From Streptomyces coffeae (GTDB lineage Bacteria; Actinomycetota; Actinomycetes; Streptomycetales; Streptomycetaceae), in contig NZ_JAERRF010000014.1 of NCBI RefSeq assembly GCF_016741875.1, positions 62,001 to 126,000 on the forward strand: a stretch of 64,000 bases of DNA, given 5' to 3'. The notes beneath the pieces are model-generated. The model had not been told where the DNA came from, searched no databases, and saw only the letters and a list, made by a program, of their open reading frames with translations. Numbering within the stretch: the first letter of the stretch is position 1; every line of letters starts with the position of its first letter. Both the position numbers and the translations under genes were made by a program. Positions 8,831 to 16,681 of the stretch are shown piece after piece.

Positions 8831-10129
8831 TCAGACCACCACTCCGGCCCGGCGTCGGGTGGCGCGTCGGCCCGCGAGGGCCGCGGTCAGGGCCAGGGTG
8901 GCGGCTGTGGCGGGGGTGGCGTAGGCGGAGACGGTGCCCAGGTGGTCGGCGGCCCAGCCGCCTGCCGCCGCGCCCGCGGAGATGCCGATGAGCAGGCCGG
9001 TGTAGACCGTGGTCATCCCCTCGTTGAGACGGGCGGCCGGGACCAGTCGGTGGACCAGGGACATCCCGGTGATCATCGTGGGCGCCGTGGCCATGCCCGC
9101 CAGGAAGAGCAGCGGGGCCAGGGCCACCAGGCTGTCCGCCGCCAGCAGCGGAAGGACGGCCACGGCCATGGCGGCCACGCCCGCCACCAAGCGGGCGGAC
9201 AGCGAACCCCGCAGCGGAAGCGCCCCGAAGACCAGCCCCGCCACGCACGATCCGGCCGCCTGGAGGGCGAGGACGGCGCCGCTTACGGAGGCGCCGCCGA
9301 GGGACCGTACGGTGGCGACCGTCGCGACCTCCATGGAGCCGAACACCGCGCCCGTCGCCAGGAAGGTGAGCAGCAGGGCCCGCACCCCCGGGGTGCGCGT
9401 CAGCGGGACGGCGCGCTCCCCGGCGGCGGGCCGCGGGTGCGGCGGCGGCTCGGTGCGGCGCTGGGCGGCGAACAGCAGGGTGCCGGTCACCAGCAGCACC
9501 GCCGCCGTGAGCAGCCCGGCCTCCGGGAAGACCGCCGTGCACAGCACCATGGCCAGTGCCGGGCCCGCCATGAAGCACACCTCGTCCACGACCTGCTCGA
9601 ACGAGGCGGCCGTGTGCCGGGCGGCCGCGTTGTCGTGGTGCAGCGCGGCCCAGCGGGCGCGGGTCATCGAACCGAGGCTGGGGACACCGGAGGAGCCCGC
9701 CGCGCACAGGAACAGCGCCCAGGCCGGGGCGTCGTGGTGGACGCACAGCACCATCGCGGTGGCGCCCAGCGCGAACACCACCACGGCGGGCACCGCGACC
9801 CTCGCCTGTCCGTACCGGTCCACCAGTCGCCCGAGCAGCGGTCCGGTCAGCGCCGTGACCGCCACCCCGGTCGCCGAGACGGCGCCCGCCAGCGCGTAGG
9901 AGTCCCGCGCCATGGCGATCATGAGCACATGGGCGACGCCGAGCATCGCCCCCGGCAGCCGTCCGACCAACGCCGCCAGCGTGAAGGCCAGGGCACCGGG
10001 GGCGGCGAAGAGCCGTCCGTACGGGGCGAGGAACGCCGGGGCGCGGGCCGGGCGACGACGACGGGCCCGGCGCCGGGGCGGCGGCGGAACACGGCGGACG
10101 ACGGGCCGGGAGGCAAGGAAAAGGATCAC
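8831..10129 (-). CDS. MFS transporter (probable exporter)
   Basis: A polytopic protein of about 432 residues with around 12 hydrophobic segments and an MFS loop motif GRLVDRYGQARVA after the second helix. The N-terminal 40 residues are very basic and the start is uncertain: GTG 10129 lies directly against its own AAAGGGG. An Arg-rich loop (RTEPPPHPRPAAGERA) separates the two six-helix halves. It is divergent from a LysR regulator 84 bp away, which suggests that the regulator controls export of an unidentified compound. Confidence 0.88.
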   Translation of the reverse strand: MILFLASRPVVRRVPPPPRRRARRRRPARAPAFLAPYGRLFAAPGALAFTLAALVGRLPGAMLGVAHVLMIAMARDSYALAGAVSATGVAVTALTGPLLGRLVDRYGQARVAVPAVVVFALGATAMVLCVHHDAPAWALFLCAAGSSGVPSLGSMTRARWAALHHDNAAARHTAASFEQVVDEVCFMAGPALAMVLCTAVFPEAGLLTAAVLLVTGTLLFAAQRRTEPPPHPRPAAGERAVPLTRTPGVRALLLTFLATGAVFGSMEVATVATVRSLGGASVSGAVLALQAAGSCVAGLVFGALPLRGSLSARLVAGVAAMAVAVLPLLAADSLVALAPLLFLAGMATAPTMITGMSLVHRLVPAARLNEGMTTVYTGLLIGISAGAAAGGWAADHLGTVSAYATPATAATLALTAALAGRRATRRRAGVVV

Positions 10130-10189
10130 CCCTTTACGGTCCCGGCCGCCCCTGTGCCCCGTCCAACACCTGATCGGGCCCCATTGACG

Positions 10190-10208
10190 CATATGGGTTG
10201 TCAATATG
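10190..10208. promoter_or_regulatory. Candidate LysR-type site upstream of the regulator
   Basis: CATAT-gggttgtca-ATATG forms an interrupted dyad in the MFS/LysR spacer, just before the regulator start, with the loose T-N11-A layout of LysR boxes. It is the only clear dyad in the spacer. Confidence 0.35.
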
Positions 10209-10213
10209 GAGGA

Positions 10214-11206
10214 GTGAACCGGGACATCGAACCGCGGCTGCTGCGGGCCTTCGCCGCCGTCGCCGACGAGCTGCACTTCACGCGTGCCGCCGCCCGCCTC
10301 TACGTGGCACAGCAGGCGCTGAGCCGCGACATCCGGCGGCTGGAACGGGAGCTCGGCGCGGAGCTGTTCGTCCGTACCACCCGTCAGGTCGCGCTGACCG
10401 CGGAGGGCGAGCGGCTGCTGCCGTACGCGCGGCGGGTGCTGGCGGCGCAGGACGAGCTGGCCGCCGCCGTGGGCGGCGGAACCGGCCGTCCGCTGCTGGT
10501 GGACGTGGGCGCCCCGGTCAGCACCGGCAGCCGGGTGCTGGACGAGGCGCGGCGGCGGCTCACCGCCGACACCGAACTGGTGGCCCGCTACCACAGCGGG
10601 CTGACCGGCGCCGCCGTCGAACTGCTCGACGGGCGCCTGGACGTCTCCTTCGGCCGCGCCCGGGGGCTGGACCCGGCCGTGCTGGCCGGTCTTGAGCACC
10701 GCCCGGTGCGCTACGAACGGATCGCCGTCGTGCTGCGCGAGGACCATCCGCTCGCCCACCGGGAGCGGATCCCGCTGGCCGCGCTCGCGGGGGAGACCCT
10801 CTACGCCGCGGCGGGCAACGCCGCCACCGCCGAGTGGACGGATCTGGCCGGGCAGTTGTTCGCGGGGCGGGGGATCGCGATGGCCGAACCGTTCCCGGAG
10901 ATCGAGGGCGACGCGGAGTTCATCCGGGTGGTGACCAAACGGCGCTGGTCGGTGCTGGCGAGCGAGGTGTTCATCGACCTGCCCGGTACGGTGCTGCGCC
11001 CGCTCATCGACCCGGTGCCGCTCTCACCGGTCTCCATCGTCTGGCGCAAGGGCCTGCGCCACCCCGGCCTGACCGCCCTGCTCACCGCCGCCCATGACCT
11101 CGGCGCCCGCCACCGCTGGCTGGACCACCCCCGTAACGCCTGGCTCCCGCGCCCGGAGGCAGGCTCGGCTCTCAGAGATCCGCGTACGGCGGAACAACAC
11201 GGGTGA
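10214..11206 (+). CDS. LysR-family transcriptional regulator
   Basis: A 330-residue protein with the N-terminal winged helix (LLRAFAAVADELHFTRAAARLYVAQQALSRDIRRLERELGAELFVRT) and a LysR substrate-binding domain. GTG 10214 fits family length and follows GGAGGA directly; an in-frame ATG at 10193 would add seven residues. The 3' end overlaps the convergent toxin-like gene by 35 bp. It probably regulates the divergent MFS gene. Confidence 0.93.
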   Translation: MNRDIEPRLLRAFAAVADELHFTRAAARLYVAQQALSRDIRRLERELGAELFVRTTRQVALTAEGERLLPYARRVLAAQDELAAAVGGGTGRPLLVDVGAPVSTGSRVLDEARRRLTADTELVARYHSGLTGAAVELLDGRLDVSFGRARGLDPAVLAGLEHRPVRYERIAVVLREDHPLAHRERIPLAALAGETLYAAAGNAATAEWTDLAGQLFAGRGIAMAEPFPEIEGDAEFIRVVTKRRWSVLASEVFIDLPGTVLRPLIDPVPLSPVSIVWRKGLRHPGLTALLTAAHDLGARHRWLDHPRNAWLPRPEAGSALRDPRTAEQHG

Positions 11207-11456
11207 TGATGATGAACCGCAGACGTGGCACGGCGAGGAAGTAGAGCCATCCGTCGCCGCCGATGCCGAGGCGCCGCAGCCCGCCCGGCACGCCTGCCTG
11301 GGGCCCCTTGCCGATGTCGGTGACATCGACGCCCAGGGCCGCGAGTTCGGTCAACTCGTTCGCGATGCGCTCGACTTCGGTGATCAGGTGGCCGGGCAGT
11401 CCGGCGACGACATGAGCCTCGTCGGGGTCGTACTCCCAGCGCCACGCGTCGCTCAC
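11172..11456 (-). CDS. RelE/ParE-like small protein (putative toxin)
   Basis: A 94-residue protein: SDAWRWEYDPDEAHVVAGLPGHLITEVERIANELTELA..., then GIGGDGWLYFLAVPRLRFIIITRVVPP. The layout (an N-terminal helical pair, then beta-strands with GWLYFLAVPRLRFIIITRV) matches the RelE/ParE mRNase/gyrase-inhibitor fold in outline, though no catalytic residue is certain. Its GTG start overlaps the stop of the upstream gene in GTGA, so the two are translationally coupled. It is probably the toxin of a type II pair. Confidence 0.65.
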   Translation of the reverse strand: MSDAWRWEYDPDEAHVVAGLPGHLITEVERIANELTELAALGVDVTDIGKGPQAGVPGGLRRLGIGGDGWLYFLAVPRLRFIIITRVVPPYADL

Positions 11457-11821
11457 GCGTCTCCTCGCTTCACCCCGGCCTCGGCGAACGCGGCATCCAG
11501 GATCCGGCCGATCTCGGTGGCGGCCTCGCGGACCTGGACGATGTCGTCCGAGCTCGCCACGAGCGTCTCGAGGGTGCGCAGTCGCTCGGCGCGTGCAGGG
11601 TGTCGGGCGATCGCCACATAGACCGACCACTGCCGGGTGAACCGGCGCAGCGGCGCCGCGCTCACTTCCGCGCGCGCCTCACGCAGGGCTTCCGCGCGCT
11701 CGGCGTCGAAGGCGGCCAGCGATGACGGCGCGATGCGCGCCACTGCCGCGCGCAGCGCTTCCGGGGTGTCGGCCGGTTGTCCGGGCAGGGGGTCGTACGG
11801 CTGATCCGGCTGTGTGCTCAT
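11453..11821 (-). CDS. DUF6247-like small protein (putative antitoxin)
   Basis: A 122-residue protein with an acidic/proline N-terminus (MSTQPDQPYDPLPGQPADTPEALRAAVARIAP), helical throughout, with FDAERAEALREA and LRRFTRQWSVYVAIARHP. I recognise the pattern as the DUF6247 family of actinobacteria. A strong ribosome-binding site (CCGGAGGACCGT) precedes ATG. It is the first gene of a two-gene operon with the RelE-like protein, which suggests an antitoxin role. Confidence 0.65.
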   Translation of the reverse strand: MSTQPDQPYDPLPGQPADTPEALRAAVARIAPSSLAAFDAERAEALREARAEVSAAPLRRFTRQWSVYVAIARHPARAERLRTLETLVASSDDIVQVREAATEIGRILDAAFAEAGVKRGDA

Positions 11822-12073
11822 ACGGTCCTCCGGAGGGGCGGCCGGGGCGGGTGGTGCACAGGCACGCTACCGGGTGCGGCCCCGCGCCGCGTATGGGACG
11901 GCGTAGGTGCCACCGCCCCGGGCGACCCCGGAACGCTTCCGCCCGCGCGCCCTCACCGCCTCGCGCCCCGCCGGGTGAGAGCAAGGTTTCGCCGGTGTCA
12001 CCTGCCGCCACAGGTCGGTAATGCGCCGTCCCTAGCGTCGGGCAGTGACACCGAGCACCGTGGAGGCGCCGCG

Positions 12074-13507
12074 ATGACTGCCCCGACCACCACCGCACGC
12101 AAGGGGGGCCGCTGGATCGAGCAGTGGGACCCGGAGGACGAGACCTTCTGGCGGGAGACCGGCCGCCGGACCGCCACCCGCAATCTGGTCTTCTCCATCC
12201 TCTCCGAGCACATCGGCTTCTCTCTGTGGAGCCTGTGGTCGGTGATGGTCCTGTTCATGGGCCCCGAGTACGGCGTGGACCCGGCCGGGAAGTTCTTCCT
12301 GGTCGCGATACCGACCCTGGTCGGCGGAGTGCTGAGGGTGCCGTACACCTTCGCGGTGGCCCGCTTCGGCGGGCGCAACTGGACGGTGGTGAGCGCCGCG
12401 CTGCTGCTCGTCCCGGCCGTCGCCGCCGCCGTGGTGATGGAGCCCGGCACCTCGTACACCACGTTCATGGTGGTCGCGGCGCTCACCGGGGTGGGCGGCG
12501 GGAACTTCGCCTCCTCCATGACCAACATCAACTCCTTCTACCCGCTGCGCAAGAAGGGCTGGGCGCTCGGCCTCAACGCCGGGGGCGGCAACATCGGCGT
12601 GCCCGTGATCCAGCTCGTCGGCCTGCTGGTCATCGGTACGGCCGGAGCCGCCCATCCGCGGATCGTGCTCGCCGTCTACATCCCGCTCGTCGTGGTGGCG
12701 GCGGTGCTCGCGGCGCTGTTCATGGACAACCTGGCGCCGGTGCGCAATGACACCGGGGCGGTCCGGGAGGCGGCCCGCGACCCGCACACCTGGATCATGG
12801 CGCTGCTCTACGTCGGCAGCTTCGGCTCGTTCATCGGCTACAGCTTCGCCTTCGGTCTGGTGCTCCAGAACCAGTTCGACCGCACCCCGCTCCAGGCCGC
12901 CTCGCTCACCTTCATCGGCCCGCTGCTCGGCTCGCTCATCCGCCCGATCGGCGGGCGGCTCGCCGACACCTACGGCGGGGCGCGGATCACGCTGGTGAAC
13001 TTCGCCGCCATGGCCGCCGCGACCCTCGTGGTCGTCTACGCCTCCGCCCAGCGCTCCCTGGGGATCTTCCTCACCGGGTTCATCGCCCTGTTCGTCCTCA
13101 GCGGTCTGGGCAACGGCTCCACCTACAAGATGATCCCGGGCATCTTCCAGGCGAAGGCCGTCGCCCGGGGTCTGACGGGGGAGCGGGCCGCGGCCTACGG
13201 GCGGCGGCTGTCCGGCGCGGCGATGGGGCTGATCGGGGCGGTCGGCGCGATCGGCGGGCTGGGGATCAACCTCGCCTTCCGGGAGGCGTTCCTGACCGGC
13301 CACTCCGGCACCCCCGCCTTCGTCTCCTTCCTCGCCTTCTACGCCCTGTGCTCCGCGGTCACCTGGGCCGTATACCTGCGCGGCACCCGCGCGGCGGCGC
13401 CGTCCGCCGCGGCCGGGGACGGGGCTGGCACCGCCGGGGACGGTGCGCAGCCGGCCGGGACGCATGATCCGCAGGGTCGGCGGCAACCCGCCTACGCGGA
13501 TATCTGA
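12074..13507 (+). CDS. narK: NarK-type nitrate/nitrite MFS transporter
   Basis: A 477-residue protein with about 12 transmembrane segments. The nitrate-porter signature is clear: NFASSMTNINSFYPLRKKGWALGLNAGGGNIGVPVIQ, with a second NNP-like block GLGNGSTYKMIPGIF. It carries nitrate and/or nitrite across the membrane. GGAGG lies 7 nt before ATG. The following gene, a HemD-like/winged-helix protein 187 bp downstream, is a frequent partner of nitrogen-assimilation genes in actinobacteria. Confidence 0.93.
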   Translation: MTAPTTTARKGGRWIEQWDPEDETFWRETGRRTATRNLVFSILSEHIGFSLWSLWSVMVLFMGPEYGVDPAGKFFLVAIPTLVGGVLRVPYTFAVARFGGRNWTVVSAALLLVPAVAAAVVMEPGTSYTTFMVVAALTGVGGGNFASSMTNINSFYPLRKKGWALGLNAGGGNIGVPVIQLVGLLVIGTAGAAHPRIVLAVYIPLVVVAAVLAALFMDNLAPVRNDTGAVREAARDPHTWIMALLYVGSFGSFIGYSFAFGLVLQNQFDRTPLQAASLTFIGPLLGSLIRPIGGRLADTYGGARITLVNFAAMAAATLVVVYASAQRSLGIFLTGFIALFVLSGLGNGSTYKMIPGIFQAKAVARGLTGERAAAYGRRLSGAAMGLIGAVGAIGGLGINLAFREAFLTGHSGTPAFVSFLAFYALCSAVTWAVYLRGTRAAAPSAAAGDGAGTAGDGAQPAGTHDPQGRRQPAYADI

Positions 13508-13694
13508 GCCGCGGGCCCACGGCTGACGGCCCCATGGGTCCGTGGCCCGCGCGGGGGAAGTGCGGCCGGTGGGAAGCCACCGGTCGTACACCCCGTTACA
13601 CCTGGGTAACCTCCGCGAACCGCGACCGTCATGGGACGGCGGCAGGATGCGGAGTCCGGAGGCGCGCATACGACAGTGAATCGGGACGAGAGCC

Positions 13695-14921
13695 ATGCAC
13701 CGAGACCAGACCACCGCGGCGGGCGGCACCCCCGTCCGTCGTCCTCCGGCCCCCGGGGGGACCGCCGGGGACGCCCCCGTGGGCCCGCTGGCCGGGTTCA
13801 CCGTCGGTGTCACCGCGGCCCGCCGGGCGGACGAGCTCGGGGCCCTGCTGCGGCGCCGCGGCGCCGAGGTGATGCACGCGCCCGCGCTGCGCATCGTCCC
13901 GCTCGCCGACGACTCCGAGCTGCTCGCGGCCACCAAGCACCTGCTCGACCACGCCCCCGACGTGGTCGTGGCGACCACCGCCATCGGCTTCCGCGGCTGG
14001 GTCGAGGCGGCCGACGGCTGGGGTCTTGGGGAGGCCCTGCTCGACCGGCTGCGCGGCGTCCGGCTGCTGGCCCGCGGGCCCAAGGTGCGCGGCGCGATCC
14101 GCGCCGCCGGGCTCACCGAGGAGTGGTCACCGGCCTCGGAGTCGATGGCCGAGGTACTGGACCGGCTGCTGGAGGAGGGCGTCGACGGCCGCCGGATCGC
14201 CGTCCAGCTGCACGGCGAACCGCTGCCCGGCTTCGTGGAGTCGCTGCGCGCCGGGGGAGCGGAGGTGGTCGGGGTGCCGGTCTACCGCTGGATGCCGCCG
14301 GAGGACATCGGCCCCGTGGACCGGCTGCTGGACGCCACCGTCGCCCGTGCCCTGGACGCCGTCACCTTCACCAGCGCCCCCGCCGCCGCGAGCCTGCTGG
14401 ACCGGGCCGAACAGCGGGGGATGCGCGAGGAGTTGCTCGACGCGCTGCGCCACGATGTGCTGCCCGCGTGCGTCGGCCCGGTGACCGCGCTGCCGCTGGA
14501 GGCCCACGCCATTCCCACCAGTCAGCCCGAACGGTTCCGGCTCGGACCGCTCGTCCAGCTGCTGTGCCATGAACTCCCCGGCCGGGTACGGCCGTTGCCG
14601 GTGGCCGGGCGGCGGCTGGAGATCCGTGGCCATGCCGCGGTCGTCGACGGCGAGTTGCGCACCGTGCCGCCCGCGGGCATGGCCCTGCTGCGCACCCTGG
14701 CACGCCGCCCCGGCTGGGTGGTCTCCCGTGCCGAGCTGCTGCGCGCGCTGCCGGGCTCCGGGCGCGACGAGCACGCGGTGGAGACGGCGATGGCCCGGCT
14801 GCGAACGGCGCTGGGCGCCCCGAAGCTCATCCAGACCGTGGTCAAACGCGGCTACCGGCTGGCACTGGACCCCGCCGCCGACACCAAGTACACCGACGGC
14901 CCCGGAGCCGACAAGCACTGA
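13695..14921 (+). CDS. Uroporphyrinogen-III synthase-like protein with winged-helix DNA-binding domain
   Basis: A 408-residue fusion. Residues about 35-285 form a HemD fold (GFTVGVTAARRADELGALLRRRGAEVMHAPALRIVPL ... VDAVTFTSAPAA-type blocks); residues about 305-395 are an OmpR/PhoB winged helix (RTVPPAGMALLRTLARRPGWVVSRAELLRAL ... VETAMARLRTALG.PKLIQTVVKRGYRL). Such fusions act as transcriptional regulators of nitrate/nitrite assimilation rather than as haem enzymes in actinobacteria, which fits its place behind narK. It is followed by a hairpin at 15036-15066. Confidence 0.9.
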   Translation: MHRDQTTAAGGTPVRRPPAPGGTAGDAPVGPLAGFTVGVTAARRADELGALLRRRGAEVMHAPALRIVPLADDSELLAATKHLLDHAPDVVVATTAIGFRGWVEAADGWGLGEALLDRLRGVRLLARGPKVRGAIRAAGLTEEWSPASESMAEVLDRLLEEGVDGRRIAVQLHGEPLPGFVESLRAGGAEVVGVPVYRWMPPEDIGPVDRLLDATVARALDAVTFTSAPAAASLLDRAEQRGMREELLDALRHDVLPACVGPVTALPLEAHAIPTSQPERFRLGPLVQLLCHELPGRVRPLPVAGRRLEIRGHAAVVDGELRTVPPAGMALLRTLARRPGWVVSRAELLRALPGSGRDEHAVETAMARLRTALGAPKLIQTVVKRGYRLALDPAADTKYTDGPGADKH

Positions 14922-15265
14922 GCCGGCTGCCCGGGGGTGTCCACCGGCCCCGTCGCGCCGGGCAGTTGCGCCGGTGCGAGGGCGGGACCCCGCACCCCGC
15001 GGCCCGTAACTCGACCGTCCGGCCCCGGACATGACGCAGGCCCCGGATGGGGGGACCGGGGCCTGCGGGGCGGAGATGGGGAGGGAGCCCTTCCTGGCGA
15101 CCGGCACCCGCCCGGTGCCGGCTTCTCGGACTCCAGTACGTGCCGCACCCCCGGAAGCGTTCAGTCCGGAATTGCGGCGAACATCACAGGAATCCCGGTG
15201 AACGCTGTGCCATTCCCGTCCGTACCCCCCTCGACCCGACGGCTTGCGTACGCAAAGATGCCCTC
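14922..15265. other. Intergenic gap before the ECF sigma gene
   Basis: No gene is seen in these 344 bp. They hold the terminator-like hairpin at 15036-15066 and, downstream of it, the promoter region of the sigma/anti-sigma operon. I looked for an ECF-type GGAAC/CGTC pair and found only GGAAT at 15189 without a well-spaced partner. Confidence 0.5.
15036..15066 (+). terminator. Hairpin terminator after the HemD-like gene
   Basis: Perfect 11-bp stem GCAGGCCCCGG / CCGGGGCCTGC with a 9-nt G-rich loop, 115 bp after the stop. No T-tract. Confidence 0.6.
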
Positions 15266-15787
15266 GTGACCGAGAGGACGACACCGGACGACGCGCTGAT
15301 GCGCGCGCTCTACGCGGAGCATGCGGGCCCGCTTCTCGCCTTCGTCCTGCGCCTGGTGGCCGGCGACCGGCACCGCGCCGAGGACGTGGTCCAGGAGACG
15401 CTGCTGCGGGCCTGGCGCAACGCCGATCAACTCCAGCGCGCGGGAGGGTCGGTACGCCCCTGGCTGGTGACCGTGGCCCGCCGCATCGTCATCGACGGCC
15501 ACCGCCAGCGCCGCGCGCGCCCCCGTGAAGTCGACGCCTCGCCCCTCGAGGTCATGCCCGCCGCGGACGACATCGACCGCGCCCTGCGTCAGATGACCCT
15601 CTCCGACGCCCTCGCCGATCTCACCGATGCGCACAGACAGGCGCTCGTGGAGACATACTTCAAGGGACGGACGGTGAGTGAGGCGGCCGAGGTGCTGCGC
15701 GTACCGCCAGGGACGGTGCGGTCCCGGGTCTTCTACGCGCTGCGCTCCCTGAAGCTCTCGCTCGAGGAACGGGGGGTGACGGCATGA
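15266..15787 (+). CDS. ECF RNA polymerase sigma factor
   Basis: A 173-residue protein with sigma region 2 (LYAEHAGPLLAFVLRLVAGDRHRAEDVVQETLLRAWRN) and region 4 (LSDALADLTDAHRQALVETYFKGRTVSEAAEVLRVPPGTVRSRVFYALRSLK). GTG 15266 is taken as the start. Its stop overlaps the ATG of the anti-sigma gene (ATGA), giving coupled, near-stoichiometric synthesis. The stimulus cannot be read from the sequence, but the partner carries a zinc-binding anti-sigma motif, which often responds to redox or envelope stress. Confidence 0.95.
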   Translation: MTERTTPDDALMRALYAEHAGPLLAFVLRLVAGDRHRAEDVVQETLLRAWRNADQLQRAGGSVRPWLVTVARRIVIDGHRQRRARPREVDASPLEVMPAADDIDRALRQMTLSDALADLTDAHRQALVETYFKGRTVSEAAEVLRVPPGTVRSRVFYALRSLKLSLEERGVTA

Positions 15788-16545
15788 TGCCGGCAGCTGA
15801 CGACCAGCAGCACACCGCCGTCGGCGCCTACGCGCTCGGCGTGCTCGACCCCGCGGACGCGGCCCGCTTCGAGGAGCACCTCATCGGCTGCGACCGGTGC
15901 GCCGCCGAACTCGACGAGCTGATGGGCATTCCGCCGCTGCTGGCCGAGTTCGCCACCGCCCCCGACGGCCGGCCGCTGCCGGATCCGGCCGGGCTCACCG
16001 CCCGCCCCGGGCCGGAACTGCTCGACCGGCTGCTGGGCGATGTCACCGCCAGTCGCAAGGCGTCCGGCAGACGGCGGCTCTTCCTCGTCGCCGCGGCCGC
16101 CGTCCTCATCGTCGGCGGCCCGCTCGCGGGTGCGGCCCTCACCTCCTCCTCCGGGGACGACGGCGGCGGGAAGCCGGTGGTGGCCGCCGAGCAGATCTAC
16201 GAGCAGGGACAGAAGAAGTTCACCGCGGTCGACCCCGTCACCAAGGTGGACGCCTCCGTCTCCCTCGAACAGAAGGGCTGGGGCACCGGCATCGCCCTCA
16301 AGCTGGGCAATGTGAAGGGGCCGCGCGCCTGTGAGCTGGTCGCCGTCGGCAAGGACGGCCACGAGGAGACCGTGACCACCTGGGCCGTGCCCACCTCGGG
16401 CTATGGCGTCAAGGACGGCGACGGCTCGCGCTGGAGCAAGGAGCCGCTGTACGCCCAGGGCGGCGCCGCCATGAACCAGGAGGACATCGCCCGATTCGAG
16501 ATCCGCACCCTCGACGGGCAGCGGCTGGCCAAGGTCGAGCTCTAG
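15784..16545 (+). CDS. Membrane-anchored zinc-binding anti-sigma factor
   Basis: A 253-residue protein. The N-terminus has the ZAS-type domain (VGAYALGVLDPADAARFEEHLIGCDRCAAEL, with H-x3-C-x2-C). A transmembrane helix at about residues 98-120 (RRRLFLVAAAAVLIVGGPLAGAAL) follows, then a secreted domain with KVDASVSLEQKGWGTGIALKLGNVKGPRACELVAVGKDG, which resembles the sensory domain of actinobacterial RskA/RsmA-like proteins. It should hold the preceding ECF factor at the membrane until a signal is sensed outside. Confidence 0.93.
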   Translation: MMPAADDQQHTAVGAYALGVLDPADAARFEEHLIGCDRCAAELDELMGIPPLLAEFATAPDGRPLPDPAGLTARPGPELLDRLLGDVTASRKASGRRRLFLVAAAAVLIVGGPLAGAALTSSSGDDGGGKPVVAAEQIYEQGQKKFTAVDPVTKVDASVSLEQKGWGTGIALKLGNVKGPRACELVAVGKDGHEETVTTWAVPTSGYGVKDGDGSRWSKEPLYAQGGAAMNQEDIARFEIRTLDGQRLAKVEL

Positions 16546-16568
16546 ACCGTCCGCGGGTCACCGTCCAC

Positions 16569-16596
16569 AGGTCACCGCCGATCTTGGCGGTGACCT
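16569..16596 (+). terminator. Terminator of the sigma/anti-sigma operon
   Basis: Perfect 11-bp stem AGGTCACCGCC / GGCGGTGACCT with loop GATCTT, 23 bp beyond the anti-sigma stop and before the helD gene. Confidence 0.75.
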
Positions 16597-16681
16597 GCCC
16601 GACCTGCGCGCGAGACCCTCGACGTGGCGCAAAAGGGGTGTACGGTTGACGGCTGCCCTAGGGAGACAGAAGGGGGCTTGG

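Noticed and set aside
8643..9746. An upstream extension of the GH3 frame by 368 codons.
   Set aside because: The extension runs antisense-frame through the MFS gene, is low-complexity, and a ribosome-binding site plus signal peptide mark the start at 8642.
15189..15222. GGAAT/CGTC as an autoregulated ECF promoter.
   Set aside because: Spacing between the two elements is more than 20 bp, outside the usual 15-18.
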